A DNA stretch of 64,000 bases. Origin: Margaritifera margaritifera. Its lineage: Eukaryota > Mollusca > Bivalvia > Unionida > Margaritiferidae. Each line of letters opens with the position of its first letter. The stretch's first letter is position 1. Shown one piece after another: positions 46,821 through 57,989 of the stretch. The notes beneath the pieces are model-generated. The model did not search any database and had not been told where the DNA came from. It saw nothing but the letters and a program-made list of their open reading frames with translations. The DNA lies in the NCBI GenBank assembly GCA_029931535.1, contig JAQPZY010001688.1:6193501-6257500 (forward strand), given 5' to 3'. The translations under genes were made by a program, and so were the position numbers.

Positions 46821-47914
46821 CAATTAGAATATTGTCCTTCTTTTCCATAGACTTCATGCAGTTCTCACATAACTCTTTAATGCTCAATATTTTCATCATC
46901 TAAATGGTCTTTTATGATTCATACAGTCAATCATATTGTTTTTGGCTCACCTGTACAAAGTAGAGGTAAACTATTGTACTATCCCTGGTGTCTGCATTGG
47001 CATCCACACACATAAAAGCATATACATTATGTACACCCTCACTGAATGTCAACCATTCTTTTTTCCAAGGTTGTAGGCAACAGTTTTGAGGGTGTTTCAT
47101 AGCACCTACCCCGAGGGAGCTAAATTTGTACATGCATGTACATTAGTTATACATTCTCGGTTAAGTTTTTGTGTTTAGCTCAGTTTTTTTGTATGCTGTA
47201 TAAATACCTGGAATCATGAAACTTGGTGAGGGATGCATCTTCATGAGTACCACACCGTCATTACAAAAGTAGGTCACTGTGACCCATATTTCATGCTTCA
47301 CTACCTTGTGTTCACTCTCAAGAACTGTTCATGCCATCAAACTAGGTGATTATATACATCCCTATTAGTACCTCACCCTTAAAACAAAAGAAGGTCATTG
47401 TGACCTACATTTAATATTTTACTGACTTGTGTTAAGTTTTTGCATTTAGCTCATGACCACATTGGTGTTTTATCTGCTGTATAATACTGTTACACCTGGA
47501 ATCATGAAACTTGGCAAGAGGATGCATGTTGATGAATACTACAACCTCATCTCAAAAGTAGGTCACTGTGACCCATATTTCATGTTTCACTAACTTTGGG
47601 ACAATTTGACATTTTGTTGTTCATGCTTTAATCATTAAACTATGTGTTTGTAAGCATCTCTATTAGTACTACACCCATAAAAAAATGTCACTGATACCTA
47701 TATTTTACATTTTCCTGGTTTAGGTTAAGTTGTTGCATTTAGCTCGTGACCACATAGGTTTTTGGCATGCTCTGTGCATACTCTTCTATATAGATTCATG
47801 AAACTTTGAGATGTATCTTGATGAGCAGTAGGTCATTATCGACCATATTTTACACTTTACTTACTTTATTTAAATTTTGTGTTTAATGTCCATTTCTTAG
47901 GCACTGTTCATGCT

Positions 47915-49159
47915 CATACATGCCATATTCCCAGACAGTGTTGGGGTTTTTTTGAGACTCAAAAAGTGTGTTTTGGGGTCCCAAGGGGGGTCAGTGCGCG
48001 TGACCCCCCAAAAACGTCATCCAAATGAGAATAAGCTATCTTTTCAAATCAGCCTGTAGCAAATGACTGGAAATTCAAATTTGAATAAAAGAAAATACCA
48101 TCTGTTTTCTCTGAAGCATTTAATATACTTACAGACAAAATAAATGGTAGACTTAAAGCATTGTCAAATAATATCACCTGCATAGGTCTGTAAAATGATC
48201 TGCTACTGAAAACAGCAGATTGTGCTCAGCAACAAAATTGCAGAAAAGTACTTCAGCTCTAGTTACATTGTCTGTCAACGACTGTTTAAACAAACTATTT
48301 AATTTGGGTATCGAGCTCTGCATTTTTGCCGTGTCACGATGCTGGGTGGTGTTGCCATGTTGACGAACGTCATACACTCCAGAATGACTAATGTCAATAT
48401 GGTGGTTGCAATATGTGCACAGAATAAAATGTTCCCCCTTGATGCTGCGCTTCACAAAGTCAAACTCCGTCAACCAGGAGTTCTGGAATTTTGTTTTGCT
48501 GTGCTTTGCTCGCTTCGGTGATGGCTCCATATTTCCTGAATCGCTACTACATTTCGACATTTTTCCTTCAAAAATGAATCACACTTGTACACTTTTCCAT
48601 TTTATATATGGAGTAAAAATCCGACTTCAAAAAAACTTTGCCGATGATCACAAACTTTAAAAAAGATGGCATCAACATTCTCAAAGAAACGTTGCTGCTG
48701 ATCACAAACTTTAATAAAGATGGCTTCAACATTCTCATTCAATGCAATCAGTTTGTTCTTCAACACGCATCTCTTTGATGTACTTAACTTTAAATTGGGT
48801 TGTTCCACTTAATGTACTTTACCTATGCAAATTAGCCTAATGGGCTCTCCTGCAGCAGTGCTCAAAAGGATTTGACACGACACATCACCCTAGCTATTGT
48901 GAGCCAATTAAGTAAATCTCTGAAAGGTGGCTGTTTATCTCTGATCGCCTTACCTTTCATTGCCTCTAAAACAGGTGTATAAACCTGCCCCGAGGATAGT
49001 TTTACATGAGCTTTGAGCAGTACTGTTTACTGTTTATATATACCACAGATTACGGGATCAAGAAATATATGGGTTTTTTTGTTTTTTTTCTTTCTCTTTT
49101 TGGGTGGAATTTTTTTTGTTGTTGCTAAGATTGCTGAAAATTGTGTTATGGCAAGTATG
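47915..49159 (-). mobile_element. 1.25-kb hAT-like element encoding a BED-type zinc-finger fragment
   Basis: The ends CATACATGCCATA and TATGGCAAGTATG are inverted with one mismatch; CATGCT and CCTGCT flank it, and the composite core resumes after it. A 25-bp G/C hairpin lies at about 47985-48009. It has no catalytic domain. A second diverged copy lies at about 57990-60690, split by a Tigger-like element. Confidence 0.75.
48174..48560 (-). CDS. BED-type zinc-finger protein fragment of a hAT-like element
   Basis: The 128-codon frame has a basic, Ser-rich N-terminus with PKRAK, then WLTEFDFVKRS and a finger with C48, C51, H68 and H74 (C-x2-C...H-x5-H). BED fingers are the DNA-binding heads of hAT transposases. 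The frame stops after EHNLLFSVADHFTDL, which is where a hAT catalytic region would start, so it is either truncated or a stand-alone finger. It is the best-preserved element frame in the window. Confidence 0.7.
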   Translation of the reverse strand: MSKCSSDSGNMEPSPKRAKHSKTKFQNSWLTEFDFVKRSIKGEHFILCTYCNHHIDISHSGVYDVRQHGNTTQHRDTAKMQSSIPKLNSLFKQSLTDNVTRAEVLFCNFVAEHNLLFSVADHFTDLCR

Positions 49160-50389
49160 CCTGCTGGAATTATGAAATTAATGATATGCATCTCTCTTAC
49201 TACCACACCCTTACAACAAAAAAAGGCTCATCATGACCTATATTTCATCTTTTACTGGCTTTTGTTAAGTTTTTGCATTTAGCTTATGACCACATGAGTT
49301 TTTGGCATGTTATCTGCTATGATCTACCTAGAATCATGAAATTTGGTGAGTCTATGTATCTTGATAAGTTCTACGTCCATTTTGCCAAAAGAGGTTTCTG
49401 TGACCTGTATTTCATGCTCAGTGACTTTCTTTTGAATTTTCATTTCTTGGATGTTGTTCCAATCAGGGCTTAACTTTTAAACATATATGGTACCCAGGGA
49501 AGGCAGTTTTTTGAAATATATGCCAGGGTACTGATTACTCAGTGTTCTTATGAAAATGATATAAAATACTGGGTCACAAGTATGTTTTACTGGATCAGCC
49601 CTCGTGAAACTTGATAATTGGATGCATATCTGTTATTACTACACACTTAAACCAAAGAAGGTCTGTGTGACCTACATTTTAAGCTTTACTAACATGGGTT
49701 AAGGATTTGTGTTTATGATCACCTTGATTCATCCAAACTAGACCTATATACATCCTAGCCTACTCAGAAGGCCCTTTATGACCAATGTAGCTGCATGTAG
49801 GAATAAATATGTATCTTCAATGGTAAAATTTCCATATTAATAACTATACATTGTATATTGTGATATGTTACTCTCAGCAGATTAACTGTATATTGTACAT
49901 ATGAATGATTATAGGAATTAGTGAACTGCATGCTTTTCATGTGAGACCTCACCTGTAGTGGTTAATCAAGGTAATTATTGATGAATGAACTATGTTCTGC
50001 TGGTTGTCACTCCAAGGCTTTGAGCCTGTGACTTTCACCCAGTAAAATCTGGCTTCCAAGAGTGAACAATGATTTAAAAATCTGAATACAAAAGCAACAT
50101 TAATCTTTGTTTTTATCAACATATCACTGTAATGTGACTTTATTTTCTGCATGATAATGTTTACAATGGCTACTGGAGATCAGTGAAAGTGGACGTGAGC
50201 TATGTGATCATTGACTACACTCTGGTTGGTGTTGTATTTGTTATTTTCTCCTCAATCCTTGCATAATTTGTATGTATCTGTGTCCCATCTGAGTGAAGTT
50301 TAGGGTTCTGAGTACCTCGCTAGTGAAACCTTGTTTCGTCATTTTTCATCCATCAATTAGCAACTGGTATTAGGGTAAGTAGTACCTGC

Positions 50390-50690
50390 ACTCAAAAAAA
50401 AAACATTGCTAGTAATTACTGAAAAAATATTTCTTTTACTCAAAATGAGTTTTAAAAAAAGTAAAAATGTTTGTTAGATGGATGAGTAATTGCTATTAAT
50501 TGCAAGTACTGCTAAGTAAAACAAAATTAAGTAATTGGAAGTAAAAGACAACAAGTAAATATTTTACTTAGTAATTATTTTATGAAGTACCATATTACTT
50601 AGCAATTAGCAAGTAAAATATTAATTAGTAATTATTTTACTAAGTAATTTTAATTAAACAGAGAATTAGGTAATTTTGAGTAAATAGGTG
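50390..50690. repeat. Cryptically repetitive AT tract
   Basis: AAGTAATT, AGTAATTA and AAGTAAAA words recur irregularly on both strands throughout. Low complexity without a fixed period. Confidence 0.75.
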
Positions 50691-50694
50691 AATT

Positions 50695-52073
50695 CTGTAT
50701 ATACTCATTTATAAGTCGACTTGACTATAAGTCTACTCCCATTTTAGGGCTGCAAAGAGTTAATGTCTCTTTGACCCTCCAATAAGTCAAGGTGTACTTT
50801 GCAAATCAAATCCATATGTAAGCGGTGACATAATGTTTGACAGTTTAAATCCATTTATATCATAAATTCATGAATTCTATTATTGGTCATATACCGGTAT
50901 AAAAATAGTAGCCCAGAATGATTTGATTCACAATATCCCATAATATGTTAATTCCATAAATCTTACAAATAAACAGTGAAAGTAAAGTCCACACTTTTGT
51001 GATTCACAGTATCCTTTAAATGTCACTCTCTAGTGTCATCTGGTACAAAACCCAAAAATTCATTCTCATCGTCTGAGTCACCAAATAAAGTTCTGAAATT
51101 CTCCATCGTTGTCGGGTCATCATAAACATCACCTGACTCCGATTCCTTGCATTTACTGCCATCTGCATGTACATATATTGAGACTGAGCTTGGGCTCTGT
51201 AAGTGACACTGTGATCATACAGTCTGTGAAATCTATTAAAGAGGTTCACTGAACAGGTGTTAATTGTGCAGCATTATCACAGGGAGTTCAAATAAGCACT
51301 CTACTTGGCATTGAACAAGTATCAAGTTTGTGGCGCCATCCAAGGTTGTAAACTGGAAAGCAAAGCGGGCGCTGCCTTTACAAACTAAGGGATTAAGGTC
51401 AGACACACACGGGGAGTTGTAGGACTCTACTTGGTGCTGAAGAAGTATCAAATTTGCATCTTGATCAAATGACTGTCAACTGGTGAAACTTAGTGGGTGC
51501 TGCCTTTACAAGTCAAGGGCCTATCAGCCCACGTGGACTGGCAGATAACTTAGGAAATATGTCTTGGAAATTAGATCCAGCTTAATATAATTAAAAATAA
51601 AAACTTTTATTGCATCAAACACAAAGAGTGTTTATACAGCAAATCACATAATATAATGCAAATATGGGTAGTTCAGATTTACATGAAAATGGAAGCAATA
51701 TGTTTACTAGTAAACACCCATGGTAGACAACACTGATAGACACTTCACTTTGCAGTGAGTAATATTTAATTTAATATTTTCAAATTATTAAAATCCACAT
51801 AAATGTATACACAAGTATTGTGTAATGTGTACTGTAATGAAACAGATAAATGCAGTGCATACCATATATGCATTTCAGGATGGGAATAGTGGCATGAAAA
51901 TGTAAAAATATTTGAATTGACAGTATTTTGTATGTACTGCAAGCATCTTGAGTTTCCAGTATTACTGCTAGATTTATCAAATATTTTGTATGTTGTGCTT
52001 ATAATACGACCCCTACTCTGCATAAATAGAATTTTCAGTACAAAAATGATGACTTATAAGCGAGTATATACAG
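50695..52073. mobile_element. 1.38-kb DNA transposon with TATAAG ends
   Basis: Left CTGTATATACTCATTTATAA and right TTATAAGCGAGTATATACAG are inverted. The ends resemble those of the 10666-10878 foldback element. No transposase domain is recognised in the short internal frames. Confidence 0.82.
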
Positions 52074-52573
52074 ATATACAGTAGTTTAATGTTTTACTTA
52101 TATAAGTATAATCACAATTGTAGATTCCATAGTCTGTGCTTGCAGCAAATTGGAATATATATAGTCCTACCTGTTTATGTTGACATTCTCGGGCCCAAGG
52201 CGATATTGTCAGCATAAGTAGATGTCAAGATTGGGGGGGGGGGGGCTGAAGAAAGCAAATATCTTTTTGACCTGCACACAAGTGAAATTTTTCTGTAAGG
52301 GGTGACCTGTCATCAGTGAGTAGGAGAAAATAAACAACGGAAATTTTGAGTAAATGAAGACAAAACCTGTGTGAAATACACTTGTATATTGACAAATTAC
52401 ATTTTTGTTACCTTTGTGTAATAAAATCTATAATACGTTAAGTACATGTACTTGAAAAATCCATGAATTCAAGTATAGGTAACTTGTTAGAAAATTCATA
52501 TATCGGTCATATCCTGTTAGAAAACACATGTATAAAAAAATTGGTAGTCCTTATTTGATCTATATCCCATTGT

Positions 52574-54807
52574 CAGGGTCTGCAGTGGACCTCAAAAACC
52601 TTGAAAGCCCTAAAATTTCATTTTGACCATAAAAACCTAAAAAAAAGCACAAAAAACTGAAGGAAATCTAAATTAAAAAAATAATTAGAAAAATTGAAAA
52701 AATGATGAACGTCTCTCCCCCGACCCCACAAAAAATGCTTTTTTGCAGATAGTTTTTCGTTAGGCTAGCCTAGCAGTCGAGAAAGCATGCGAGTTATGCA
52801 AATTAAAGATATTTTATTCTATCATTCATTTGATAGACCCATAATGGCATATCGTTGTTGGATCATCAACAGAGCTAGCATTGCATTCGCTTCAGTCTTT
52901 GCACAGTTTGAAGTCTGTTTGCTTCAACCTTTATTTGGATTAAGATTCTTTTACCAGAAGTGTTTTAGGGTGTGTCGACAGAGTAAGGGGCCATTATGTC
53001 ATGGTCTCCTCCGACAACATGTCCATCATAGTGTATCTCTAACATCAAGTAGCAGGGCTGAGCAAGTCCTATAGCCCAGCATCTGGGACTATTCAGTTTT
53101 GAAGTCGGGCAAGACAAATTTTCCAAGTCGCTTGTCTGGGACAAATGCTTTTTGCCTATTTGAAAAAAGTCTGGTAAGTGCCTATTTTCATGCCATAATC
53201 ACTTTATCTACTTTTATCTGGAAGTTCATGCCCTCCAGGCATACTGAATGCTTGATTCTACCCTTCTCCATGTATTTATTTACATCCAGTATCATACCTA
53301 CCGGTGGTCATTGATAACTCTTGTATGTGCGCACGTTATACTACCGCTTGACAGCATATAGGACTAAGCGACTAAATTATTGGCAAATCAAAACACGTGA
53401 GACAAAACAAAGCCAGTATGGTTAATTATCAGTGTTTTAAATGGCTTCATTGTATTGTGTTAAACCAGATCCTCACAAACGACTCACCCTATGATTTTAA
53501 TCCAACGAATCAATCTAATGAGAATGATTAAAAGGCACTTTACCAACATTAGTGTCAGTTCCCTTTGTGAACTGATTAAATGGCAGTGATGATTCTTTAA
53601 TTTTTAATTGATTATACAGAGGATTAACTTCCATGTCTGATATTGCATTTGAATTGAAACAATTGCGCTAATTAAGGAGCTTCTCTCTGTTCATATTAAA
53701 AGGACAAAATGTATGTTATGATCACTTGAGAAGTAGTTGTCAAGCAAGGTGAATTTTACTATGTGGATAAAATGAGTTTACCAAATTATTTTTTCAAGGA
53801 AGTTAAAATGGTAGAGTCAGAGAAGGAAATTTAATGTGAAAGTGGAGACATAAGCCAGACTCGGTAGCAACAAAAATTGTCAAATATGACGCTACTAAGA
53901 GACTGAGAAATATTCAGCCACATTGGGTTGATAGTTATCCCCGGATTGAATTCACTGACTCAGAAGCAAATACGTTTTGCAGTTATTGCAGACAATATCC
54001 AAAACTGGCACAAGTTGGAAATTCAAACAGTGTATTTGTCAATAGAACTGACAAATTAAGGATTATGGTAAACTAATATAGTCTCATGACAGTTCTAAAC
54101 ATCACAAGGCCTGGTGCAGTTAGGGAAAGTCTTTCCATTCTTGCTGATGGAAGTACTGATGCTACTGTATTGGAGCAATAAATAGTGCATATAAGATACC
54201 TGGACAATGGAAAACTGAAAACCTCTGATGTAACAAAATGTATAATATCAACCTATGGTTTTGAAAAATTTAATTCTTTAAGAAATAAATATGTTGTACA
54301 TTATTTCGTTTGTTCTTTCTAAGGATTAAAGTGCAAAGATCTCATCAAATCTTGACAAGTGATTAAAATTTGGGACAAGTGAAAAGGTATGTGGGACAAG
54401 TGAATTTTCTGAAACCACTTCTCCTGAACAAGTGGATGAAAAAAAATTTTGCTCAGCCCTGACGATGCTCACATGCCCCTTCTCTTTGCGTGGAGGTGGA
54501 AGCTTCTTTGTTGGATCCGAGCCAACCACATTCCTCACAAAGAGCCACATTCCAGGGAATAGGAACATATTAGTAGACAGCCTGTTCAGGTCGGGCAAAA
54601 CAGTCCTTACAGAATGGTTTCTTCACTGCTCTGTAACAGAGTCCCTTTTCTCTTTATGGAGATATTCAAATTTTTAATAAATGTTATGCTCACCATGGAG
54701 ATAATCTTTTAACTGTTTTGTGTCTTGAACCTCCAAAAACAATTAAAAACCTTTAAAAAACTTTTAAAAATCTCAAATTTTAAAAGTTTATTTCACTTCT
54801 AACCCTG
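52574..54807. mobile_element. CAGGGT-ended DNA transposon, second copy, with nested hAT
   Basis: CATTGT flanks it at 52568-52573 and 54808-54813. Its 2234 bp minus the nested 1409 bp leave 825 bp, close to the 817 bp of the first copy. It carries the same DIRS-like RNase H segment, split by the nested hAT at 53053-54461. Confidence 0.85.
53053..54461 (+). mobile_element. 1.4-kb hAT-family element with ZNF862/KIAA1586-type transposase remnant
   Basis: The ends CAGGGCTGAGCAA and TTTGCTCAGCCCTG are inverted. Inside on the + strand, a decayed frame at about 53925-54200 reads HWVDSYPRIEF, CSYCRQYP and ILADGSTDATVLEQ, which I recognise from the TTF-type/hAT transposases domesticated as ZNF862-like proteins. 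Several stops are present and the C-terminal catalytic and dimerisation region is absent. No clean target duplication is visible. Confidence 0.82.
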
Positions 54808-54902
54808 CATTGTCAACAAACATGTGTGACTAAACAATTCACTACGATGTTTATTGTTACCAGTTGCACTTGGCTGTATAGGTGTTATTTCCATGCTACA
54901 TG

Positions 54903-55405
54903 TACCGTATTTGCCAGCCTATAAGTCGATGCGGAGTATGAGTCGAAATCGCTAATTTCGTCAATTTTCAATCCTTCATCCATATATAAGTCGATGCGGA
55001 GTATAAGACGAAGCCAGACCAACACCTTGGCTTCGTCACTTTCGCTAGTAACTTCCGGTTTCATGAATATTAATGGTATCACTATGCTATTCCAGATTAA
55101 TTGGGAAAATGATTAAGATGGTCTGTACACGTATTATTTATAGGTATTCTTTATTGGTACATTGTACGCAATGATATGAACTCCTGTTGTCAAAAAATAA
55201 GTACAGCTTGTATTCTTACAGCAACAGTAACCTCATTATCAAATTATATGTACAATAAAAACTAAAAGAAGTTGATTAAGACTTGTTGTTTTTAGTGAAT
55301 GCATGTATGTGTGTCTGTGTGTGTGAGAAAGAAAGAGAGGATGAAACAACGCTATGTCAGTGTGTAAGAATGTATGCATTCAGAGCAGTTTTTACTTGTA
55401 GCTTT

Positions 55406-55458
<53 letters not shown>

Positions 55459-56657
55459 TACAGGACGATTGTAATATGTATTGTTGAGTTACCTGATGAT
55501 TGTGATCTTACTCATGTACAGGAGCATTACTGTATTCCATTATCAATTAATATCTCAGAATAAACAGTTCATTCTTGTTTTTATATCCATTATCATAAAG
55601 AACCAACTGGCTTTGCAGTGTTATTTACATTCTAGTTAAATATGCCTACAGCTTTGGCCAGGTCATTCCAGTTGACACCTGCAGTAGATGTGATCAAATT
55701 AGTGAGGCTACCAATAGGGTATTGTTATCGATCCTGTAAAGCATGTTAATGTATGCAGGACTGTGTAATGACCTGTAATGCCAGGTGCTTGCTCATGTAA
55801 GTTTCTCAACCAGTGACATCTTTTGATCTCGCGGACAGAAGTGTCAGAGCTTTGAATTCATGAGCAAAGATCAAACCAAAATGCCGCCTAACTACAGGAA
55901 GTGTACATGCACTTACTGATAAAGGGTAATTTTATTTCGTGGGAATATAGAGTTCATTGTATTTGCAACAAAAAAAAAACACAGCATGCTAAATGGTCAT
56001 CTTGGGATTTAAACTAACTGGAGTCTATATGAATATAAATATTGTGAGTATTTAAATATAAACGATATATCTTTGAAACTGAAGGAGTATGGTATGTATT
56101 GTTTTAATTTCCATTGAGTATTTCGTTACTGTTTTCTCTCTTTGACAAAAGCTTCAGCTAAAAGGGGTCAGTAAGGTACATTAAGCAAAATAGCATGAAG
56201 AAGGGCTGAAATCTCTGTCTGTCTCTCTAACTTTTATTTCGATCACAAGATGCAATAAGAAAAATGTGCAATGGAATGCCCATGTCTATGTCATGGTTAT
56301 CCGTTTTCTAACTTGTTTATTCTACTACACACATATGTAAGCAAACTTAAACAACATATATTACTAGTGCATGCTGCTTTAGCGCAATTACGTCTGATGC
56401 ACGTGAATTTAATACTGACAATCACGTACATATTTCGGAATCCTTCTCCATGTTGGGTCCTATATATTTTCGCACACGGTCTCTTCCCAAAAATGATAAT
56501 TTTTTTTTTACACTATACTTTTCGTACTTTGAATTTTTTTTTTTTACGGTAAAGCAATTTCAATGACATAATTCATATATAAGTCGCTTCGGAGTATCAG
56601 ATGAAGCCCAGACTTCCAGGTCAAAAAGTATCGATTTATAGGCCGGCAAATACGGTA
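54903..56657. mobile_element. 1.75-kb DNA transposon with TACCGTATTTGCC ends
   Basis: TACCGTATTTGCCAGCCTAT on the left, and ATAGGCCGGCAAATACGGTA on the right, are inverted. The AAGTCGATGCGGAGTAT block is repeated just inside the left end, and AAGTCGCTTCGGAGTAT near the right end. No transposase recognised. Confidence 0.88.
55408..55456. repeat. (GA)n microsatellite
   Basis: Uninterrupted AG repeat of about 46 bp inside the 54903-56657 element. Confidence 0.98.
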
Positions 56658-57029
56658 CTTAAATTGGCCTAGATTTTGGTCAGCCTAAGGCATCAAATGT
56701 AATCATCTTACTGAGGCTACCAAGGGGATGAGGCTATTCATAGTGAAATCAAAACTTGTCAACAAGTTATGAATTCTCTCTGATTGCAAAACATTCAAGG
56801 ACATTTTTTTTAAAAAGTCTTAATTAAGCACACCTAGAATTTGCGTTTTACACTGCCATTAGTAGCCATTGTGAACATAAATGACGTTACTTTTCTTCCT
56901 GCAGAAAAGGAAATTTTCATGGCACAATAAACGTGTTTCAATCACCGATCACTTTGGAAAATGCAACAATCGATCAGATTCCATTGCTTTTATTAAAGTT
57001 TGATGATGACTTCCTTTGATGAAGGGTGC

Positions 57030-57279
57030 TGGTTGGTTGGTTGTTATGGGTTTAATGCCATTTGTCAGCACATGATAGGCTATACATGGCGGCCATTATA
57101 TCTGGTGGAGGAAGAACCTGAGAAAACCCTGGGAAGAACCACCGACCTACGGAAAGCTTCTGGCAAGCTTTCTCACATACCCACGTTTGCTGAGCCCGAG
57201 ACTCGAATCCACGTGGACAGAGGTGAGATGTCAGTGATCTGAGGCGAGTGCCTTAGACCACTCGGCCACCTGGGGCCCC
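57030..57279 (-). mobile_element. tRNA-derived SINE with a Meta/Nin-like core
   Basis: On the - strand: GGTGGCCGAGTGGTCTAAGG (A box), GGATTCGAGTC (B box), a core with TTCCTCCACC and ATGGCCGCC, and a 3' tail ending AACAACCAACCAACC. GATGAAGGGTGC (57018-57029) and GATGAAGGATGC (57280-57291) form a 12-bp target duplication. The head is Leu/Ser-tRNA-like. The core type is shared by SINEs of many marine invertebrates. Confidence 0.92.
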
Positions 57280-57644
57280 GATGAAGGATGCATTGTTTTT
57301 ATTGAAGATTGTAGCCGGCTTGCTTTGATGAAGGGTGCATGCATTATTGAAGTTGCCGCGAAAGGTCAACTTTGGAGGACAAAACAAATGCCTGTTTGTT
57401 GATCGGATGGCAACATTAAAGCCTGGCAGCAATATCAGATAATTATAGAACAAAGTTTGGGTTGGAACTGGCAGCTTGTTGACATAAATGATCAGAAAAC
57501 AAAGGATTTCTTCTGTCAACATATACATTTTTTTTCTTCTCAATGTCAAGATAAGCATGACAAACTTGGTAGTAACAATGGACCAGGGGACCAAGACTTT
57601 GCTTTTTTGCTGACATAGGTGGTTTGTCGATATAAGTGGGTAGG

Positions 57645-57646
57645 AC

Positions 57647-57708
<62 letters not shown>
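57645..57708. repeat. TG/TA microsatellite
   Basis: (TG)n of about 15 bp followed by (TA)n of about 46 bp. Confidence 0.97.
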
Positions 57709-57713
<5 letters not shown>

Positions 57714-57989
57714 ACAATGTGAAATAGCATAATCAGAACAATGTGAAATAGCATTTTAAAAGAGAACAATATACCAGAATTTGGAACATTACCTTTTTAT
57801 ATTCTTATCTTTCGGACCCTTTCCAGATTTAAATATTTGAGTCATAAATTTAATATAGAGACAGGTATATATATGAAGGTGTCATTGATTTAGAGAAATA
57901 TCTTTGTACTGGTTGAGGATGAATATCATGCATTTTTTATTTGTACAAATTACCAAGATCTTGCCACAATAGTCAGAATGTTTAAACAT

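Larger units (their letters stand above)
46945..50235 (+). mobile_element. Composite tandem-core repeat, copy 3
   Basis: It begins GCTCACCTGTACAAAGTAGA and follows the same head, core and tail order as copies 1 and 2, ending GATCATTGACTACACTCTGG near 50225. It is interrupted by a BED-finger hAT-like element at 47915-49159. Confidence 0.82.
52160..57645. mobile_element. Possible large element bounded by AGTCCTACC inverted ends
   Basis: AGTCCTACCTGTTTATGTTG near 52160 and the reverse complement of GATATAAGTGGGTAGGACT near 57645 are similar, with shared GACA and TGTCAGCA words further in. Tigger-type ends of this kind are known. The 5.5-kb interior is mostly other insertions, so these may instead be two separate half-elements. 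Confidence 0.4.

Noticed and set aside
53053..54461. Eight-base target duplication for the hAT element
   Set aside because: The flanks differ (left ends CAAGTAG, right begins ACGATG); no convincing duplication remains.
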